DNA of 64,000 bases from Ophiocordyceps camponoti-saundersi (nom. inval.) (taxonomy: Eukaryota > Ascomycota > Sordariomycetes > Hypocreales > Ophiocordycipitaceae), in NCBI GenBank assembly GCA_003339415.1, contig PDHQ01000014.1:248420-312419 (forward strand), in the 5' to 3' direction. This document shows, piece by piece, positions 1-11,742 of the stretch (positions are counted from its first letter, which is position 1; every line of letters starts with the position of its first letter). The notes below the pieces were generated by a model. The model saw nothing but the letters and a program-made list of their open reading frames with translations, searched no databases and was not told where the DNA came from. The translations under genes and the position numbers were made by a program.

Positions 1-2996
1 CCGAGCCTGGAACCTCTACCCTTCGCCGAAACTCCAAACCCAGACGATCGAAAACGAGAGGCAGCCCTATACGAGCTACTGGGAAGCGAAGACGAGGCTG
101 AGAGGATCGCGGCGGCGGACTGTATTGTCTCGAGCCTGCTTCAGGGCTCTGGGGCCTCGGAAGCGGTGCTCCGGAGACATCTGGACCGACGGCTTTTTCG
201 GGGTCTCGCAAGCGGGCGCAATGCGGCGCGCCTTGGCTTCAGCCTCGTCATCACCGAGATCCTGAGCCAGCTCTACGGTCCGAGCTCTCAGTTAGGATCG
301 AGTTACGCCGGCCTGACATTTGAACAATCGCTTGCCTTGTTGGTAGACAAGACGCAAACCGGAGGTAAGATATCCGGTCAAGAGGAACGGGATCACTACT
401 TCGGCCAGCTCTTCGGAATCGAGTGCTTCGTTCGGTCCAGAATTCTCTTTTGCGACGTCTCGCGATGGGACCGCATCCTGGAACTGTTATTAAAGCTGGG
501 CAACAAAAAATCTTGGCTAAGGCCACAATGTGGCTGGGTCATGGTTCAGGCCATGGAACAGATGGACCAGGAACAGGTGGAAAAATTGCTTCTGGGAATC
601 GACGAAGCCGGAATAGCAAAGACTGCCGAAGGCGTGGCGGCCTGGCTTGTCGCCTTGGATCGGCACCCGAGGCTGAAGCCAAAACCTTGGCGCGACCCTT
701 TGTCTGCCAAATCTCTCAATGACTTGACTGCTGTTCTCAAGGAGAGCTTTAGATCCTCCGCCAAGGACTCCGAGGAGAAGGCTCAAGTGAGTGGGAGCTG
801 GTCAGCACAGTTACACTTCGTATGGGACATCATCCTCGCGCGATTCGCTAAGGGAAACGCCGCTGGAGCCGACGCGGAGGCGTTGACTCAGTTCTGGAAT
901 CGTGTGGTTGACGGTAAGGAAAACGGGCTCGACTTCTCCCATTTCGTTGCTAACAGTGAGCAGATGGCTTATTCTCGAAAAACGCAACCGACGGCCAGAA
1001 GTTCAAAGGCTTCATGGTGTTTCAGAAGATGCTCCAGGGGCTAGCTGGCCAAGATGAGAAGCTTCAGTGCCTGTTCAGCAAGAATCTGATGACGTGCCTG
1101 ATGAACCAGGCTGCCAAGGAAGATCGCTACTTGCACCGGGCGGCGATCAAGGCCCTGAAGACTCTCGAGAGCGTCGTGCACGACCAGCCGTCGGCTCTCG
1201 TCCCGGTGCTCGAGAACGTCATCGGCAAGAATGGCGTTTACAGCTTTGATCAACGCACCAGCACCAAGGTAGTAGACAAACTGCTGCAAAATGTCAATGG
1301 GGAAAACGCCGAGGGTTGCCTAGCCGCCATTCGACGGCCCATAGCATCTCTCTCCGGACATGGCGAAGACGAGGCCAAAGTTACACTCAGACTTTACGCC
1401 GGCTATCTTTCCAAGGTCCTCAACGCCTTGGCTTCGGATGTGTCCACGATAACTCCGTCTCATGCGAAGCGCGGGGGTGCGTATGGGCCGATACTGCAGG
1501 AGCTGGCGGAGTTGGCGTACGGAAACCCGAAGGACATCCCCCAAGGAGCCCTGACGGAGCAGTTTCGTGACGTTTGCCGGTCTCACATCGAATCGTCTCT
1601 CGCGAGAATAACACAGAGAGCGGATGACTTTGCTACGTTCTGCAACGCCGTGGGGTCCATGAAGTCGGCCTCATCACGAACCATGTCAGACGAGATCAGT
1701 TCGGCAGTTGACGATGCCCTTTCTCGGATGAAGAAGCTCTTGCGCCGCCACAAGTCCAGCGACGACGATAGCAAGAGTCTGGCGCAAGGTTTGGCGATGC
1801 TCCACGCCGTATCTGTCTTTCAGTTATATAACGGCAGCCCGGATGCCATGGAAGTACTGGACGACCTTGCTCAGTTTTACGATAGATTCAAGCGCGGCGA
1901 TGGAGCTCAAGGAACGTCTGAGCTTCTTGTAGAAATACTTCTGTCCATGGTTGCCCGTCCCTCGTCGCTGATGCGGCAGATATCACATCGCGTCTTCGAC
2001 GCCTTTTCTGGACAAATCTCAGCTGAAGGACTGGCGCTGCTCACGGCGCCACTCGCTTCGGACGAGAGTAGCAAAGGCGAGAAGGAGCTCTTTGACACAG
2101 CAGACGATGATGTTGAGCAAGAGGAAGAGGAAGGGGAAGAAGAAGAAGAAGAAGCCAGCGGATCAGACTCGGACGACTCCGAAGTCGAGATGGACTCGGA
2201 CGTAGAGATTGTCGAGATGGACGCCGAAAACGACAAAGCAGCAGACGACGACGAAAAAGAAAAGGACGGCGAGAACTTTGAACTACTGGTAGGAGAGATC
2301 CTCAAAAGCCACCGCCTCGACAAAGACAACGAAGCAGACTCCTCCTCCTCAGAAGGAACCATGTCCGACACAGAGATGCTCGCGCTAGACGAAAAGCTAG
2401 CAGAGGTATTCAAGCAGCAAGCAAAAGCAAGGCCCGACACGAAGAAGCAAAAGCGCGAGGCCAAGCAGTCAGTCGTCAACTTCAAGCATCGTATCCTAGA
2501 CCTGCTCGATACCTACGTCCAGAGGGAGGCGCTCAACCCGCTCTCGACGACGCTTCTTGTCCCTCTACTGAGACTCATGCGCCTCACGGCTACAAAGTCC
2601 CTCGCGGGTAGGGCTTGCGAGGTCCTCCTCCGCTACCAGAGGTCTTTTAAGAAGGCCAGGGCCGGCGGCAGCAACAAGTCGCAGGGGAAAACAAAGGGCG
2701 CCGCCGACTTGCCGTCCGTCGACGACGTCGTCGCCCTCCTCGTCCAGGTTCACGACGAGGCGGGCAAGGATAAGTCGCACGCGTACGCCAAGGCGGCCAG
2801 CGCGGCCAGCCTGACGCTGGTATCGGCCGCCTTTGTCGTCGACCGACAGGCCGTCGAGCGGGTGGCGGCCGTCTACGCGAGGACACAGGCGAGATGGGTT
2901 CTGGGCGAGGCTCAGCTGCAGAGCTCCTTCTTCACCGACTGGAACAATTGGTGTCAGAATCAAGCGTCGCAGGCACGCATGGCCGTGAAGGGGTGA
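1..2996 (+). CDS. POL5: DNA polymerase phi / Myb-binding protein 1A family protein (Pol5), 5' truncated by the window edge
   Basis: C-terminal part of the nucleolar Pol5/MYBBP1A family, which acts in rDNA transcription and ribosome biogenesis and is not a true polymerase. The reading frame is open from base 1, so the start lies upstream. The stretch FRGLASGRNAARLGFS (around base 190-240) is typical of the family. A frame change near 914-963 is explained by a 50-nt intron: donor GTAAGG at 914, branch GCTAAC, acceptor CAG ending at 963. The joined protein reads through VVDDGLFSKNATDGQKF. Exons are <1-913 and 964-2996. A long Glu/Asp-rich tract (about 2110-2270) precedes a basic helical C-terminus, as in family members. 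The 3' end converges on the proteasome alpha7 gene 235 bp away. The identification rests on remembered family consensus. Confidence 0.88.
914..963 (+). other. Spliceosomal intron in POL5
   Basis: GTAAGG donor, GCTAAC branch site and CAG acceptor. Removing these 50 nt joins two frames of one protein, so no frameshift needs to be invoked. Confidence 0.8.
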
Positions 2997-3232
2997 ATGA
3001 AGCTTCATTCCCCCTTCCTTATTCTCTCCGTCTCCCCCCTCCCCCTCCCTGTCATCTAATTAGTCTTTCTGAGACGTAGAATAAAGTCTTTTTCTTGTGT
3101 TTTTTTTTTCTCTTCTCTTATTGTTGTTTTCTCCGCCTCTCTTCTTCCCTGTCGTCTGCCTTACGGTATCTTGGGGAAGCGGTCCGCCCTGATGGTGGTG
3201 ACCTCCTAGCCGGGCTCATGAGTGGTGACCTC

Positions 3233-4261
3233 CTAATCCGCCATCTGCTCGTTTTCGTCGTCATCGGACTCCCCCTCAGCCCGCGCCAGCTTCTCGGCCT
3301 CGTCGACTAGCGACTGGGGCACGGGGACATGACGACCCTTGGTCGGGCCGTCGGCGAGGCTGATCCAGGTCATCTCCAGCTCAAAGGCCTTGTCCTTATT
3401 ATCCTTTGAGGCGATGTGGATGATCCTGGCGGCATGCTTGACGGCGTCGTGCAACGTCATCCCATCATCCAGCATGTCGAGTTTCTCGAGCTCGGCCTTT
3501 GCAGACTGGCGACCCTTTCCCGAAGCAGCACCGTAGAAGCCCCAATACGAACCACTTGGCTCAATCATGTAGAGAAAAGGGCCGCCGCGTTTACCGGGGA
3601 CCTTGCCGCCGGCGCCGCAGCTGGGACCGGAGCCGACCTCGCCGTCGACGGGGGTCTCCTCCGAAGTATCGACGCCGGCGACGATGGCGGTGATGCCGAA
3701 GGGGCGAACGGACCCGTACATTGTGTGCGACTGCATGAAGCCGCCCATGCGGGAGACGAGGTCGGAGGTTGGGATGGGTGTTTTGAAGTTTTCGCGCCAG
3801 TTTCTGGACTCGTCGCGGGCACAGTCGACGAAGCGGCGGCCATCGGGTACCATGCCGGAGAAGGCCTGAGAAGCGTGTTAGAAGAAGTAAGCACAGAGAA
3901 AAGAAGAGTTTTAGAGTGAACATGATGTTGATGGGACATACAACGCCGATATGGCTGTCAACGGTGGCGATGCGCTTGTTGGCGTCTGGCTTCAGTAGCT
4001 TGGAAGCCACCACCTTTTCGAAGGCGAGGACGACGCCTTCGTTGCAGCGAATGCCGATAGAGGTGCCATCGTTCTCGGCCGCTTTAGCCGCGTACTCGAC
4101 CTGGAAATTGCGACCGTCCGGGGAGAAGATGGAGTTGAGGAGGTCGTAACCTGTGCCTATGGACGTCTTTTTTTGCAAGCTGCTGTCAGCTCCTTGGGGG
4201 GGGGGGGTAAAAGCAAGGGTGACGAAGGCTCAGGCGTGCGGCATTAGAACTGACTGACCAT
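3233..4261 (-). CDS. PRE10: 20S proteasome subunit alpha7 (PSMA3/Pre10 orthologue)
   Basis: Alpha-ring subunit of the 20S core, present in cytosol and nucleus. The N-terminus [19 protein letters not shown] and later [14 protein letters not shown] and [14 protein letters not shown] blocks are diagnostic of alpha7. The predicted protein is 286 aa, close to the yeast subunit, with an acidic C-terminus ([10 protein letters not shown]). A Gly/Pro-rich insert of about 25 residues follows the AGVD motif; I recall similar inserts in other filamentous fungi. Model: ATG alone at 4261-4259, intron 4258-4167, exon 4166-3942, intron 3941-3866 (GTATGT...CTCAG), exon 3865-3233. The first exon is inferred because no ATG lies in frame just upstream of the conserved TSIGTG. 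Its acceptor AAAAAAAG is weak, so the 5' end is the least certain part. Confidence 0.9.
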
Positions 4262-6588
4262 GATGATACCTCACTATGATCAGAGTGTGAGGAGAGAGGA
4301 AGGGAAGTATGCTGATGATGGAGAGTTGATGCCGGTTATGGAAGGAGAAGAGGAAGAAGACGTAGCAGTGGCAGACGAAGATGATGTTGTGATATAGGGG
4401 AGCAGGTAGGGCTGAGCTGACTAAGGCGGTGATTTTGAGAGAAGGAGTATTTCACCAACGGACGTATGTACATAGGTCTTCTAACCTGTGCGACAACCTG
4501 AGGCGTGATGAAGGCAACGACAGGTCGGCATCAACAGTAACTGTGCAGCTATCGCTTGGTGCACGTATGGAGGTAAGGTGCCTAGGTAGGGAGGTAGGTG
4601 GTGCAATTCGACAGGCTTCAGCCTTGCGTCACCTATCCGTGACGGGCATGCTTACCTAGTATGTATGGGAAGTTGGGGAGTCACTCAGTAGCAGCATGAT
4701 TACCTATGGGCCATGGCCACTAATCCCTATTTGCTTGCCGCCTTTAACGATTTTGACGTTGTAGTAAGATGGTGGTGGTGGTTTCTGCTGTCGACCCAGC
4801 TAGCGAGGGGAGAGTAGTGATTAGATGCAGTCTTTCTTAAGAACATGGCCAGAATTTCCTTCCTACCTACCTACCTAGGTACCCAGCTAGGTAGGTATGT
4901 ATACATGAAAGAGAGAGACAGAGACAGAGACAGAGACAGAGACAGAGACAGAGACAGAGACAGAGAGAAAGGGGGGCCACCGACTCGCTCAACAAAATGA
5001 AGCTGACCCGAACCAATCCAGGCAGCTCTCGAGCGAGCTCTCCGGAGCTTGCGTGTAAGGTGGGTCCCCGGGCCGGAAGGTGAAAGATGTGTGTGTGTGT
5101 GTGTGTGTGTGGCTGAAGGGAACCACCTACCCGGAGCAGCTGTGGCTGGAGAAGAAAAGCTGGAGTGGGAAAAGGAAACCAAGAAAGATAACAGTCAGCT
5201 GTTTTTCTTTATCTGACAGGGAAAGATTACGATAAGGAAGGAGAACATGCGGACCGGTGTCAGGTTTCAACGACCACGTGAGCAAAAAAGTCTTGAGACC
5301 TTTCAAGGTCGAGAATCGTGACTCAAAACTGGAGAGAGGAAGAGGAGAAGTGAGCGAGGTTGTGCGAATAGAAGCACGTCAAGCGCCCATGGCTCATGTG
5401 CACACCTACAGAAAGCTGTTGCGTCACTGTTGCCCCGCCCCTCCTTTTTCCCTGCCCCCGCCTATCTGCCATGACGTTTACTGTTTCACGACCCATGGCG
5501 GGTTGTTGATGGGCGATGGATATGATGGACAAGCTATTACGAGAGGAAAGGTGTATGTATGTATATATATAGGGATATACATAGAAGATAAAGAGAATTC
5601 GACATCTGCACACATACACAGACATATACATATACCTATGAGTATGCATATATGTATAACTCTGTCTAGACTGGCAGATTCATCTGGAAAATCTTCAGAC
5701 TAAAAAAGAATACATCGTCGAAACCAAAAGGCAAAACCAACAACGTCCAGAACCTCAATCATCTCATTCTCTCTCACTCACCCTCTCCATCTCTTCTCCC
5801 CCTTCCCCCCTCCCCTCTCCCGCCCTCTCTGAAAAGCACGCCTGAGACCCCCCCCCCCCCCTCTCTCTCCCCTCTCCTCTTCCCCCCTAAGCATCGAAAG
5901 CCCCCTCACCTCATCTTTCTCCCCCCCCCCTTCTTATTCGCACATCCCTTTTAAATAGGGGGGGGTTAAAGGGGGTTTAAAAAGAAAAAAGGACAAGCAG
6001 ACAAACGCACGCGAACAAACAGAAACAAGAGCCGCGCCGTTCACCAGTCATTCTCCATTTTTGCCGCCTGCAGGAAAGAAAGACAGGGGGGAAAGAAAAA
6101 AGAAGAAGAAGAAGAAGAACAAGAAGAAGAGGAAGAGGAAGAGGAAATAAGAGAGTAGCTCTTCCTTTATCTCCTCTTCTCTCTGTCTCTGTCTCTCTCT
6201 GCCTATCTCTCTCTCTCAACTCTTCCTTCGCAAACAGATCAAAGTTCTTGGTAGTGGTCAAATATAAAAAGAGAAGTGTTGACAATCACTCACTCACTGG
6301 CTTCCGCGTCCTGACACCTTACCTTACCTTACCTACCAACTCACCTATCCTTGATACCCAACCCGCTTTGGTCGGCCGCTTTACTTCACCCGCTCATTCA
6401 CCACCTCTGCTCCTAACCCAACTTCCCGCTGCGTTTTCTTCCTCCGTCAACTCCCTTTTTTTCCCCCCAGGCAACAAAGGTATGAATCTCTCTTCTTTCC
6501 CTCTATTCTTCCTCTGTTGAAACAACAAACAAGGTACAGAAAAGCTGACAGATGGACTTCCCTAGAAAAAAAACACCCAAGACTCACG
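4262..6588. other. Long intergenic region with no convincing gene
   Basis: 2.3 kb between the start of alpha7 and the start of the next gene. It holds GAGACA hexamer repeats (about 4910-4968), a GT run (about 5089-5112), ACCT/TATG tetranucleotide strings, pyrimidine-rich leader sequence (5750-5930) and a purine-rich run (6070-6150). A possible 5'UTR intron of the downstream gene starts with GTATGA at 6480 and could end at ACAG near 6551. No coding signal beyond short chance frames. Confidence 0.6.
4910..4968. repeat. GAGACA hexanucleotide microsatellite
   Basis: About nine tandem GAGACA units in the promoter-side spacer upstream of alpha7. A GT dinucleotide run follows about 120 bp downstream. 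Confidence 0.9.
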
Positions 6589-7377
6589 ATGCAGCCCAAC
6601 GAACTCGCCTCCCTCCTCTCCCGAACCCTAACCTTCAACAACAACAACCCAGACCATCCGCAGCCAGAGACGATACCAAGACTCACCGACCCGTCTTCAC
6701 CTTCCCCTTATCCCTCGTCATCGCCACAACGGGTCGTCCCCTACTCCGTATCGCAGCACTACAACCACTCAGCTCACCACCACCAACAAGTCGAGAACGA
6801 CAACACGGCTGCCGTGCTGGGAAGTTACGGCATCGACGCAACGGTCTTGACACCCTCGCAGATTCGCCTCTTTGGCGTCGCGGATGACGCGCAAAAGTTA
6901 CGGCTTATGGAGCTTTGGAGTATATGCCCGCCCGCCCGACCCCTTGATATACCCGCCCAGGCATGGAGTAGCAACACGGTCGAACACGAGGAGCTTCTGG
7001 CCCGACTTCGCTCCGACGGCTCCCATCAGCAACTTCATCATCATCATCAGCAGCAGCAGCAGCAACAGCAAGACAACTTCGTCAACTCCGTCATGAGCCT
7101 CGACGGCACCCCCGTTCAGACCGCAGACGGAACCTGGTCCCCTTCCTCCTCCTTCCACGCTTCCGCTTCCGCCTCTACTGAGCCCTACATGCTCTCCGGC
7201 TACGAGGAGCTCATGCGGAGGCAGCGCGAACGAGACGCCTACACCCCCGCCACCGACCCCATATATCGCGGCCCGGACCTTGCTCGTCACCAGCAGCACC
7301 TGCACATGGCCATGCAGTACGGCGCCGCCGAGCACTTCCGCACCGCCCCCGAGGCCGACGCCATGGATGTCATGTAG
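6589..7377 (+). CDS. Gln/His/Ser-rich protein of unknown function
   Basis: 262-aa single-exon protein. The ATG at 6589 was chosen because it opens MQPNELASLLSRTLTF, while the frame upstream looks like untranslated leader. The N-terminal 70 residues are Pro/Ser/His-rich. A more ordered block (GIDATVLTPSQIRLFGVADD...LRLMELWSICPP) covers about residues 85-125, and a poly-His/poly-Gln tract (HHHHQQQQQQQQ) follows near residues 148-160. A second ordered block, YEELMRRQRERDAY, is near the C-terminus. No catalytic motif, signal peptide or membrane segment is visible. The family looks fungus-specific but I cannot assign a function. The gene converges on RNA1. Confidence 0.7.
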   Translation: MQPNELASLLSRTLTFNNNNPDHPQPETIPRLTDPSSPSPYPSSSPQRVVPYSVSQHYNHSAHHHQQVENDNTAAVLGSYGIDATVLTPSQIRLFGVADDAQKLRLMELWSICPPARPLDIPAQAWSSNTVEHEELLARLRSDGSHQQLHHHHQQQQQQQQDNFVNSVMSLDGTPVQTADGTWSPSSSFHASASASTEPYMLSGYEELMRRQRERDAYTPATDPIYRGPDLARHQQHLHMAMQYGAAEHFRTAPEADAMDVM

Positions 7378-7659
7378 CCTTTTCATTCTTACGCTTGTTT
7401 TATCTTGCGAGCCACTAATCCCTCATGCCCTGTCTACTCTACTCCTTTCATAGCCAGCCGGTGGATATATCCTCTGTTACAAACTCTTCTCCTGCTTCTT
7501 AATGAACGCTGCCTTTCCATATCTATCTACCTACCTACCTACCTACCTAGCTGCGTAATCAAGGATGCCATGCCGGGTATCTATTTCCATTGCTTCGTCT
7601 CGCTCTAGCTGTATCCCTCCCATGAGTTACCATCCAACAGGCTGCCACGTTTCCTACAC

Positions 7660-8994
7660 TCAGATTCCAGTCTTGGCCAACTTCTTCGCCAATTCGTCCA
7701 CTTCCGGGTCCTTAATCTGGACGACTGGTTCCTGTTGTGCTTCCTCTGCCTCCTGTATGAGCTTCTCTGCTCTCTTCTCCGGCTCGATGTCATCTGCCTC
7801 CTCCTCTGCCTCCTCCTCCTCTTCGTCTTCCTCCTCCTCCTCCTCCTCGCTGTCCTCTTCCTCGAGGTCGCTCAGGCTATCGACGCCCCAGTCGGCCTCG
7901 ATGACATCTCCCGCCAGCGCCCCCTTGCGCTCGTCGAGTATCTCCTGCAGGGCGCGGATCGAGTCGTCATCCTCGGAAAACTTGTTACCGTTCAGCTCGA
8001 TCCGTTTCAGCGCCGGCAGCGCGTCTTTGGTAGCGGTGGCAAACCCTCGAAGGCCGACCGCCGTAATGTCGTTGTATTGAAGCCGTAAGATCTCGAGCTT
8101 TTGGTTCTTGCCCTTGGCGAGGGCCTCTGAGAGCAGCACGCCGCCCCGAGCGCCGAGGAGGGAGTCGCCGATGCCAAGCTCAGCAAGTAACGTCCAGGTC
8201 GGTGTCACCTTGGCAAGAGCCTTGGCGCCCATGAGGGTGAATGTGTTGTCTTGAAGATCGAGAATCTTCAGCTCGCTGGCGTGATTCAGACCTTGGGTGA
8301 GAAGATGAGAGATGCCCTCCTGCCGGATGCCATTCTGCACCATCTTGACCTCCCGAATCTTGTTGTGCAGGCTGAAAGTCTTCGCCCAGGCCGTCATGCT
8401 TCCGTTTTCGAGCCTGTTTCTGCCACAGATGATTGTCTTCAGGTCAGGGACATCCTTACCCTCCTTGCGGGCAGCTTCTTTGCTGGCGTAAAGCTCGGAA
8501 AGGGCATCGGCTATGAGGATGCCGGCGTGAGGGCCGAGGCCGTTGTTGTTCAGGTAGAGGTGCTGCAGTGGGACGTGGGAGGCGAGGAAAGCGACCAAGG
8601 GCGCCTGCGTGTTGAGGCCAAAAGCGTTGTCATTGAGGTTGATGGTGTGAAGGTGAGGCAAATTGAGTATCGAAGTCAGGAGAGAGGAAAGAGCGTCCGG
8701 TATCTCCGACAGAAGCCGGCCAGTGAAGATGTCGGCGAAGTTGGCAATCTAAGAAGCTGTTAGTGAAGCCGCCGTGGCCGGAAAGAGGAAGACTTTTTCG
8801 ACCTTGAGATTCTTCTTCGTAGCCAGAATCTCGCCAAGGACCTTGCAGGCCTCGACGCCTAGCGTATTGCCCAACAGACGGACCTCCTCGACGTCGCGCG
8901 CACGGAGTTGGGCGATGTGAGGCTCAAGATCCGCGGCCGTATCGAGTTTGAGGCCCTTGCCCTCGATGGTGAATATCGTTTCGAGGTCTGCCAT
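7660..8994 (-). CDS. RNA1: Ran GTPase-activating protein (Rna1/RanGAP1)
   Basis: Leucine-rich-repeat RanGAP that stimulates GTP hydrolysis by Ran in the cytoplasm and so drives nuclear transport. LRR units such as LHTINLNDNAFGLNTQAPL and LQHLYLNNNGLGPHAG run through the middle. A long Glu/Asp tail (about residues 350-390) is the usual Rna1 C-terminal feature. Predicted length is 426 aa, close to yeast and fission-yeast Rna1. Exon 1 is 8994-8803 and exon 2 is 8748-7660. The intron (8749-8802) has a CTAAC branch and TTAG acceptor but an atypical donor (GTCGAA; GTCTTC 9 nt further in is the alternative), so three residues at the junction are uncertain. It is transcribed away from CYT1 across a 770-bp spacer. 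Confidence 0.93.
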
Positions 8995-9764
8995 TGTAGC
9001 TAGCAGTATTTATGTATATGAGTGGGAAGAGAGCCGTTGAAGCGCCCAGAGAGGCTAGACAAAGAGAAAGACAGGGTAAGGGATGAATGGATTGATGATG
9101 TTTTACAGATGCTGGCCGTTGGTGGGGGCGGGGCTGTTGAAGCGACAGGGGCAAAGCCAAAGGGCGGGCACGTGATGGGGCTTAGGTGATATGAAGGGGG
9201 TTGCACCAGCTTTGTTTCGACTGTGGACGGACGGGGGGGGCCGCAGCACAATGCTGTTGCCTAATAATGGTGGGAGATGCCCAGCTTACCACCTACAGGT
9301 ACAGGTATCTGTTCAGTAGGATTGGATGGTAAAGATGATGCGTGAAAAAGGTCGTTTGTTGGTAGCAGTCACTCGAGTATGTATGTACAGGTTCCTTAGG
9401 CAACAGCCACTCTAGGCTCTCGAAAGCCAGGAATACATATAACAGCAAGCCCCTTGTCAGCCACAGACAGACTTAATATGTACGTACATACATACATACT
9501 TCGTCAGGGAGCTGCCAGCCCAAGGAGCTCGCAGAGGCTGAGAGGCTACTTAGCAAGGCTAGATAGAGCTGCACGTGACTCCAACCAATCAGCACCCGCC
9601 CATTTCCTAACCCTGGGTTTTCTCGTGCCAATGACCTCCGAGCTCTTTTCGACCCCCCCGAACGTCGAAAGGCCATCACGACTCCCTTCCCCCCCCTCTT
9701 CCACCCCACCGCCGTGCGCTTTCAACTGCGGCACTGCCCGTGGCTCTGCTGATTCTCGCCGAAG
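8995..9764. other. Divergent promoter spacer between RNA1 and CYT1
   Basis: 770 bp between two start codons on opposite strands. It contains G-runs near 9230 and TATG/ACAT strings. No gene is seen. A CACGTG hexamer occurs near 9571 (GCTGCACGTGACTCC), a possible bHLH site. Confidence 0.55.
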
Positions 9765-10899
9765 ATGCTCACGAGGACTGGCATCCGCTCGGCGCGCGTC
9801 CTCAATGGGCTGCGAAATGGCGCAACCGCTTTGTGCAAGGTAGTGCAGCTTCGACCCGCCCATCACATTACTGCCTCAAGTGGCTCATCAACTCTTTAGC
9901 GAGCCGCTTCCACGAGCTCTGGCGCCGCATGCGCCGCTGCCCGACCAAACGTCGCTGCCGTGGCCTCGACCACCGTCGCCATCGGCTCCATCGCCTGGTA
10001 CTATCACATGTACGGCCCGGTCGCTCACGCCATGACGCCGGCCGAAGAAGGGTGCGCCTGCCATCCGAAACTGTTTGGTGCGGTCTGAATGCTGATCAGG
10101 CGTGGCTTTTAGTCTTCACCCTACGAAATACCCTTGGATCCACGAGCAGTGGTTCAAGACGTTCGACCACCAGGCGTAAGTGACGACGAACGCTGCACAC
10201 CGGGGCGCCTGCTCATCCGCATCCAGTCTTCGTCGAGGATTCCAGGTTTACCGCGAGGTGTGCGCCAGTTGCCACTCCCTGAATCGAATCCCCTACCGGA
10301 AACTCGTCGGCAGCGTCTTGACCGTCGACGAGGCCAAGGCCATGGCCGAAGAGAATGAGTATCCCGGCGAACCGGACGAACAGGGAGAGATTGGCATGCG
10401 GCCCGGAAAGCTTGCCGACTACATCCCCGCTCCATACAAGAACGACGAGGCGGCCCGGTTCGCCAACAACGGCGCCCTCCCGCCTGACCTGAGCCTGATT
10501 GTCAAGGGCCGCCACGGGGGCTGCAATTACATCTTCAGCTTGCTCACGGGCTACCCTGAGGAGCCTCCGGCCGGGGCACAAGTGGCACCTGGCATGAACT
10601 TTAACCCTTACTTCCCCGGTACCGGCATCGGCATGGCCCGCGTCCTTTACGATGGTCTGGTCGACTACGAAGACGGCACGCCGGCGTCGTCGTCGCAAAT
10701 GGCCAAGGACGTGGTCGAGTTCCTCAACTGGGCCGCCGAGCCGGAGATGGACGAGCGCAAGAAGATGGGCATGAAGGTACTGGTGGTGACGTCGGTGCTG
10801 TGGGCGCTCAGCGTCTGGGTCAAGCGATACAAGTGGGCGTGGCTGAAGTCGAGGAAGATTGCCTACGACCCGCCAGCGGAGACGAGGGTCCGGCGCTGA
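9765..10899 (+). CDS. CYT1: Cytochrome c1, haem protein of respiratory complex III
   Basis: Carries electrons from the Rieske protein to cytochrome c on the intermembrane-space side of the inner mitochondrial membrane. The haem-attachment motif CASCH lies at the start of the last exon, and the axial-ligand region is present (PYFPGTGIGMARVL). A C-terminal membrane anchor (LVVTSVLWALSVWVKRYKW) is followed by basic residues. The N-terminus (MLTRTGIRSARVLNGLRNG, then an Ala-rich stretch and a hydrophobic segment before AWYYHMYGPVAHAMTPAEE) is a bipartite mitochondrial presequence. Exons: 9765-9839, 9900-10051, 10113-10175, 10227-10899. Introns are 51-61 nt; the donors are GTAGTG, GTGCGC and GTAAGT. 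The junctions give a continuous 320-aa protein (EEGLHPTKYPWIHEQWF, then FDHQALRRGFQVYREV). Confidence 0.95.
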
Positions 10900-11578
10900 A
10901 GGGGGCGAAGACAGAGGTGTGTGTGTGTGTGTGTGTGTGTGTATGAATGTACGTGCGTGCATGAGTGCGTGCGTACGTCCGTACATACACGTGTGTAATG
11001 TACACTAGGTAAGTAGACGTCTCCTCAGTCGAACCAGTGGAATAGAGAGAGGCAGTAGGTAGCAGTATTTCGTAAATGAGACCAACTTACGTGGCGCCTT
11101 GGCTGGCCCAGATGCCCTACGTCGGGCTCTGTGGGGTTGAAGGGGGTTGAAGGGGGTTGGCGGTTGGCAGGCGTTGAGGCGCGGCTGTTGACGGTTCGCG
11201 GCGGGTGGAAGGCAATAAATAGAATAAGATAGGTGGGTACTTGTGTCTACCCATCGGACTGATGGCGGACAGGCTGGAAAAAAAGGTACTCCACTAACGA
11301 GACTCATTCCTGTTATTCGTACGCGCTTCTGCTCTTCCGAGTCTTAGTGGCTGCACCCGTTTGTGTCGTGTCTCGACGCAAAGGTCAGAGCCCGTCTAAA
11401 GCTGGAAGCTTGGAAAAACGGCGAATGATTTGCATACAGTATCATATGAAGAATACTGTGTGATTCTTCCACCCCCCAAAGGGCCAATTGCCTCTTTCTC
11501 TCTCTCTCTCTTTCTTTTTTATTCACTCTCTTTCCTCTACTTGTCTCTCTTTTCTCTTCCTCTTTTTCTCCCCCTTTC
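10900..11578. other. Intergenic region with GT microsatellite
   Basis: Separates CYT1 from the copia element. A GT run covers about 10,917-10,942, followed by GTGC/GTAC strings. Short GAAGGGGGTTG direct repeats occur at about 11,140-11,160. A pyrimidine-rich stretch (11,490-11,580) runs up to the insertion site. No gene seen. Confidence 0.6.
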
Positions 11579-11583
11579 CATAG

Positions 11584-11733
11584 TATGGTGACACAAGGTG
11601 GGCACAGGCCATCGGGTGGGTGCACTGATGTGTGTGTATTATGTGTGTGCTAGGTCTAGGCTAGGATGGCTAGGCTAGGTTGTGTGCCGGTGGGCGAGGT
11701 CTAGCGGGGCTGGTCACGTGAACCCCCTCAACA
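11584..11733 (-). repeat. Left LTR (3' LTR) of the first copia element
   Basis: 150 bp matching 17369-17518 with seven visible differences, all transitions. In element orientation it begins TGTTGAGG. The TG...CA core ends 2 nt before the repeat boundary. This copy keeps its CA and TG dinucleotides. It contains TCACGTGA, an E-box palindrome. Confidence 0.93.
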
Positions 11734-11742
11734 CCCCCCTTC
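11734..11742 (-). other. Polypurine tract of the first copia element
   Basis: On the minus strand the sequence GAAGGGGGG lies immediately before the 3' LTR, the expected place for the plus-strand primer. It confirms the orientation given by the reverse transcriptase. Confidence 0.75.

Noticed and set aside
914..1044. Apparent frameshift in POL5
   Set aside because: A 50-nt intron with good donor, branch and acceptor restores the frame exactly, so no disruption is needed.
1907..2485. 192-codon Ser-rich minus-strand frame
   Set aside because: Mirror image of the Glu/Asp-rich tract of POL5.
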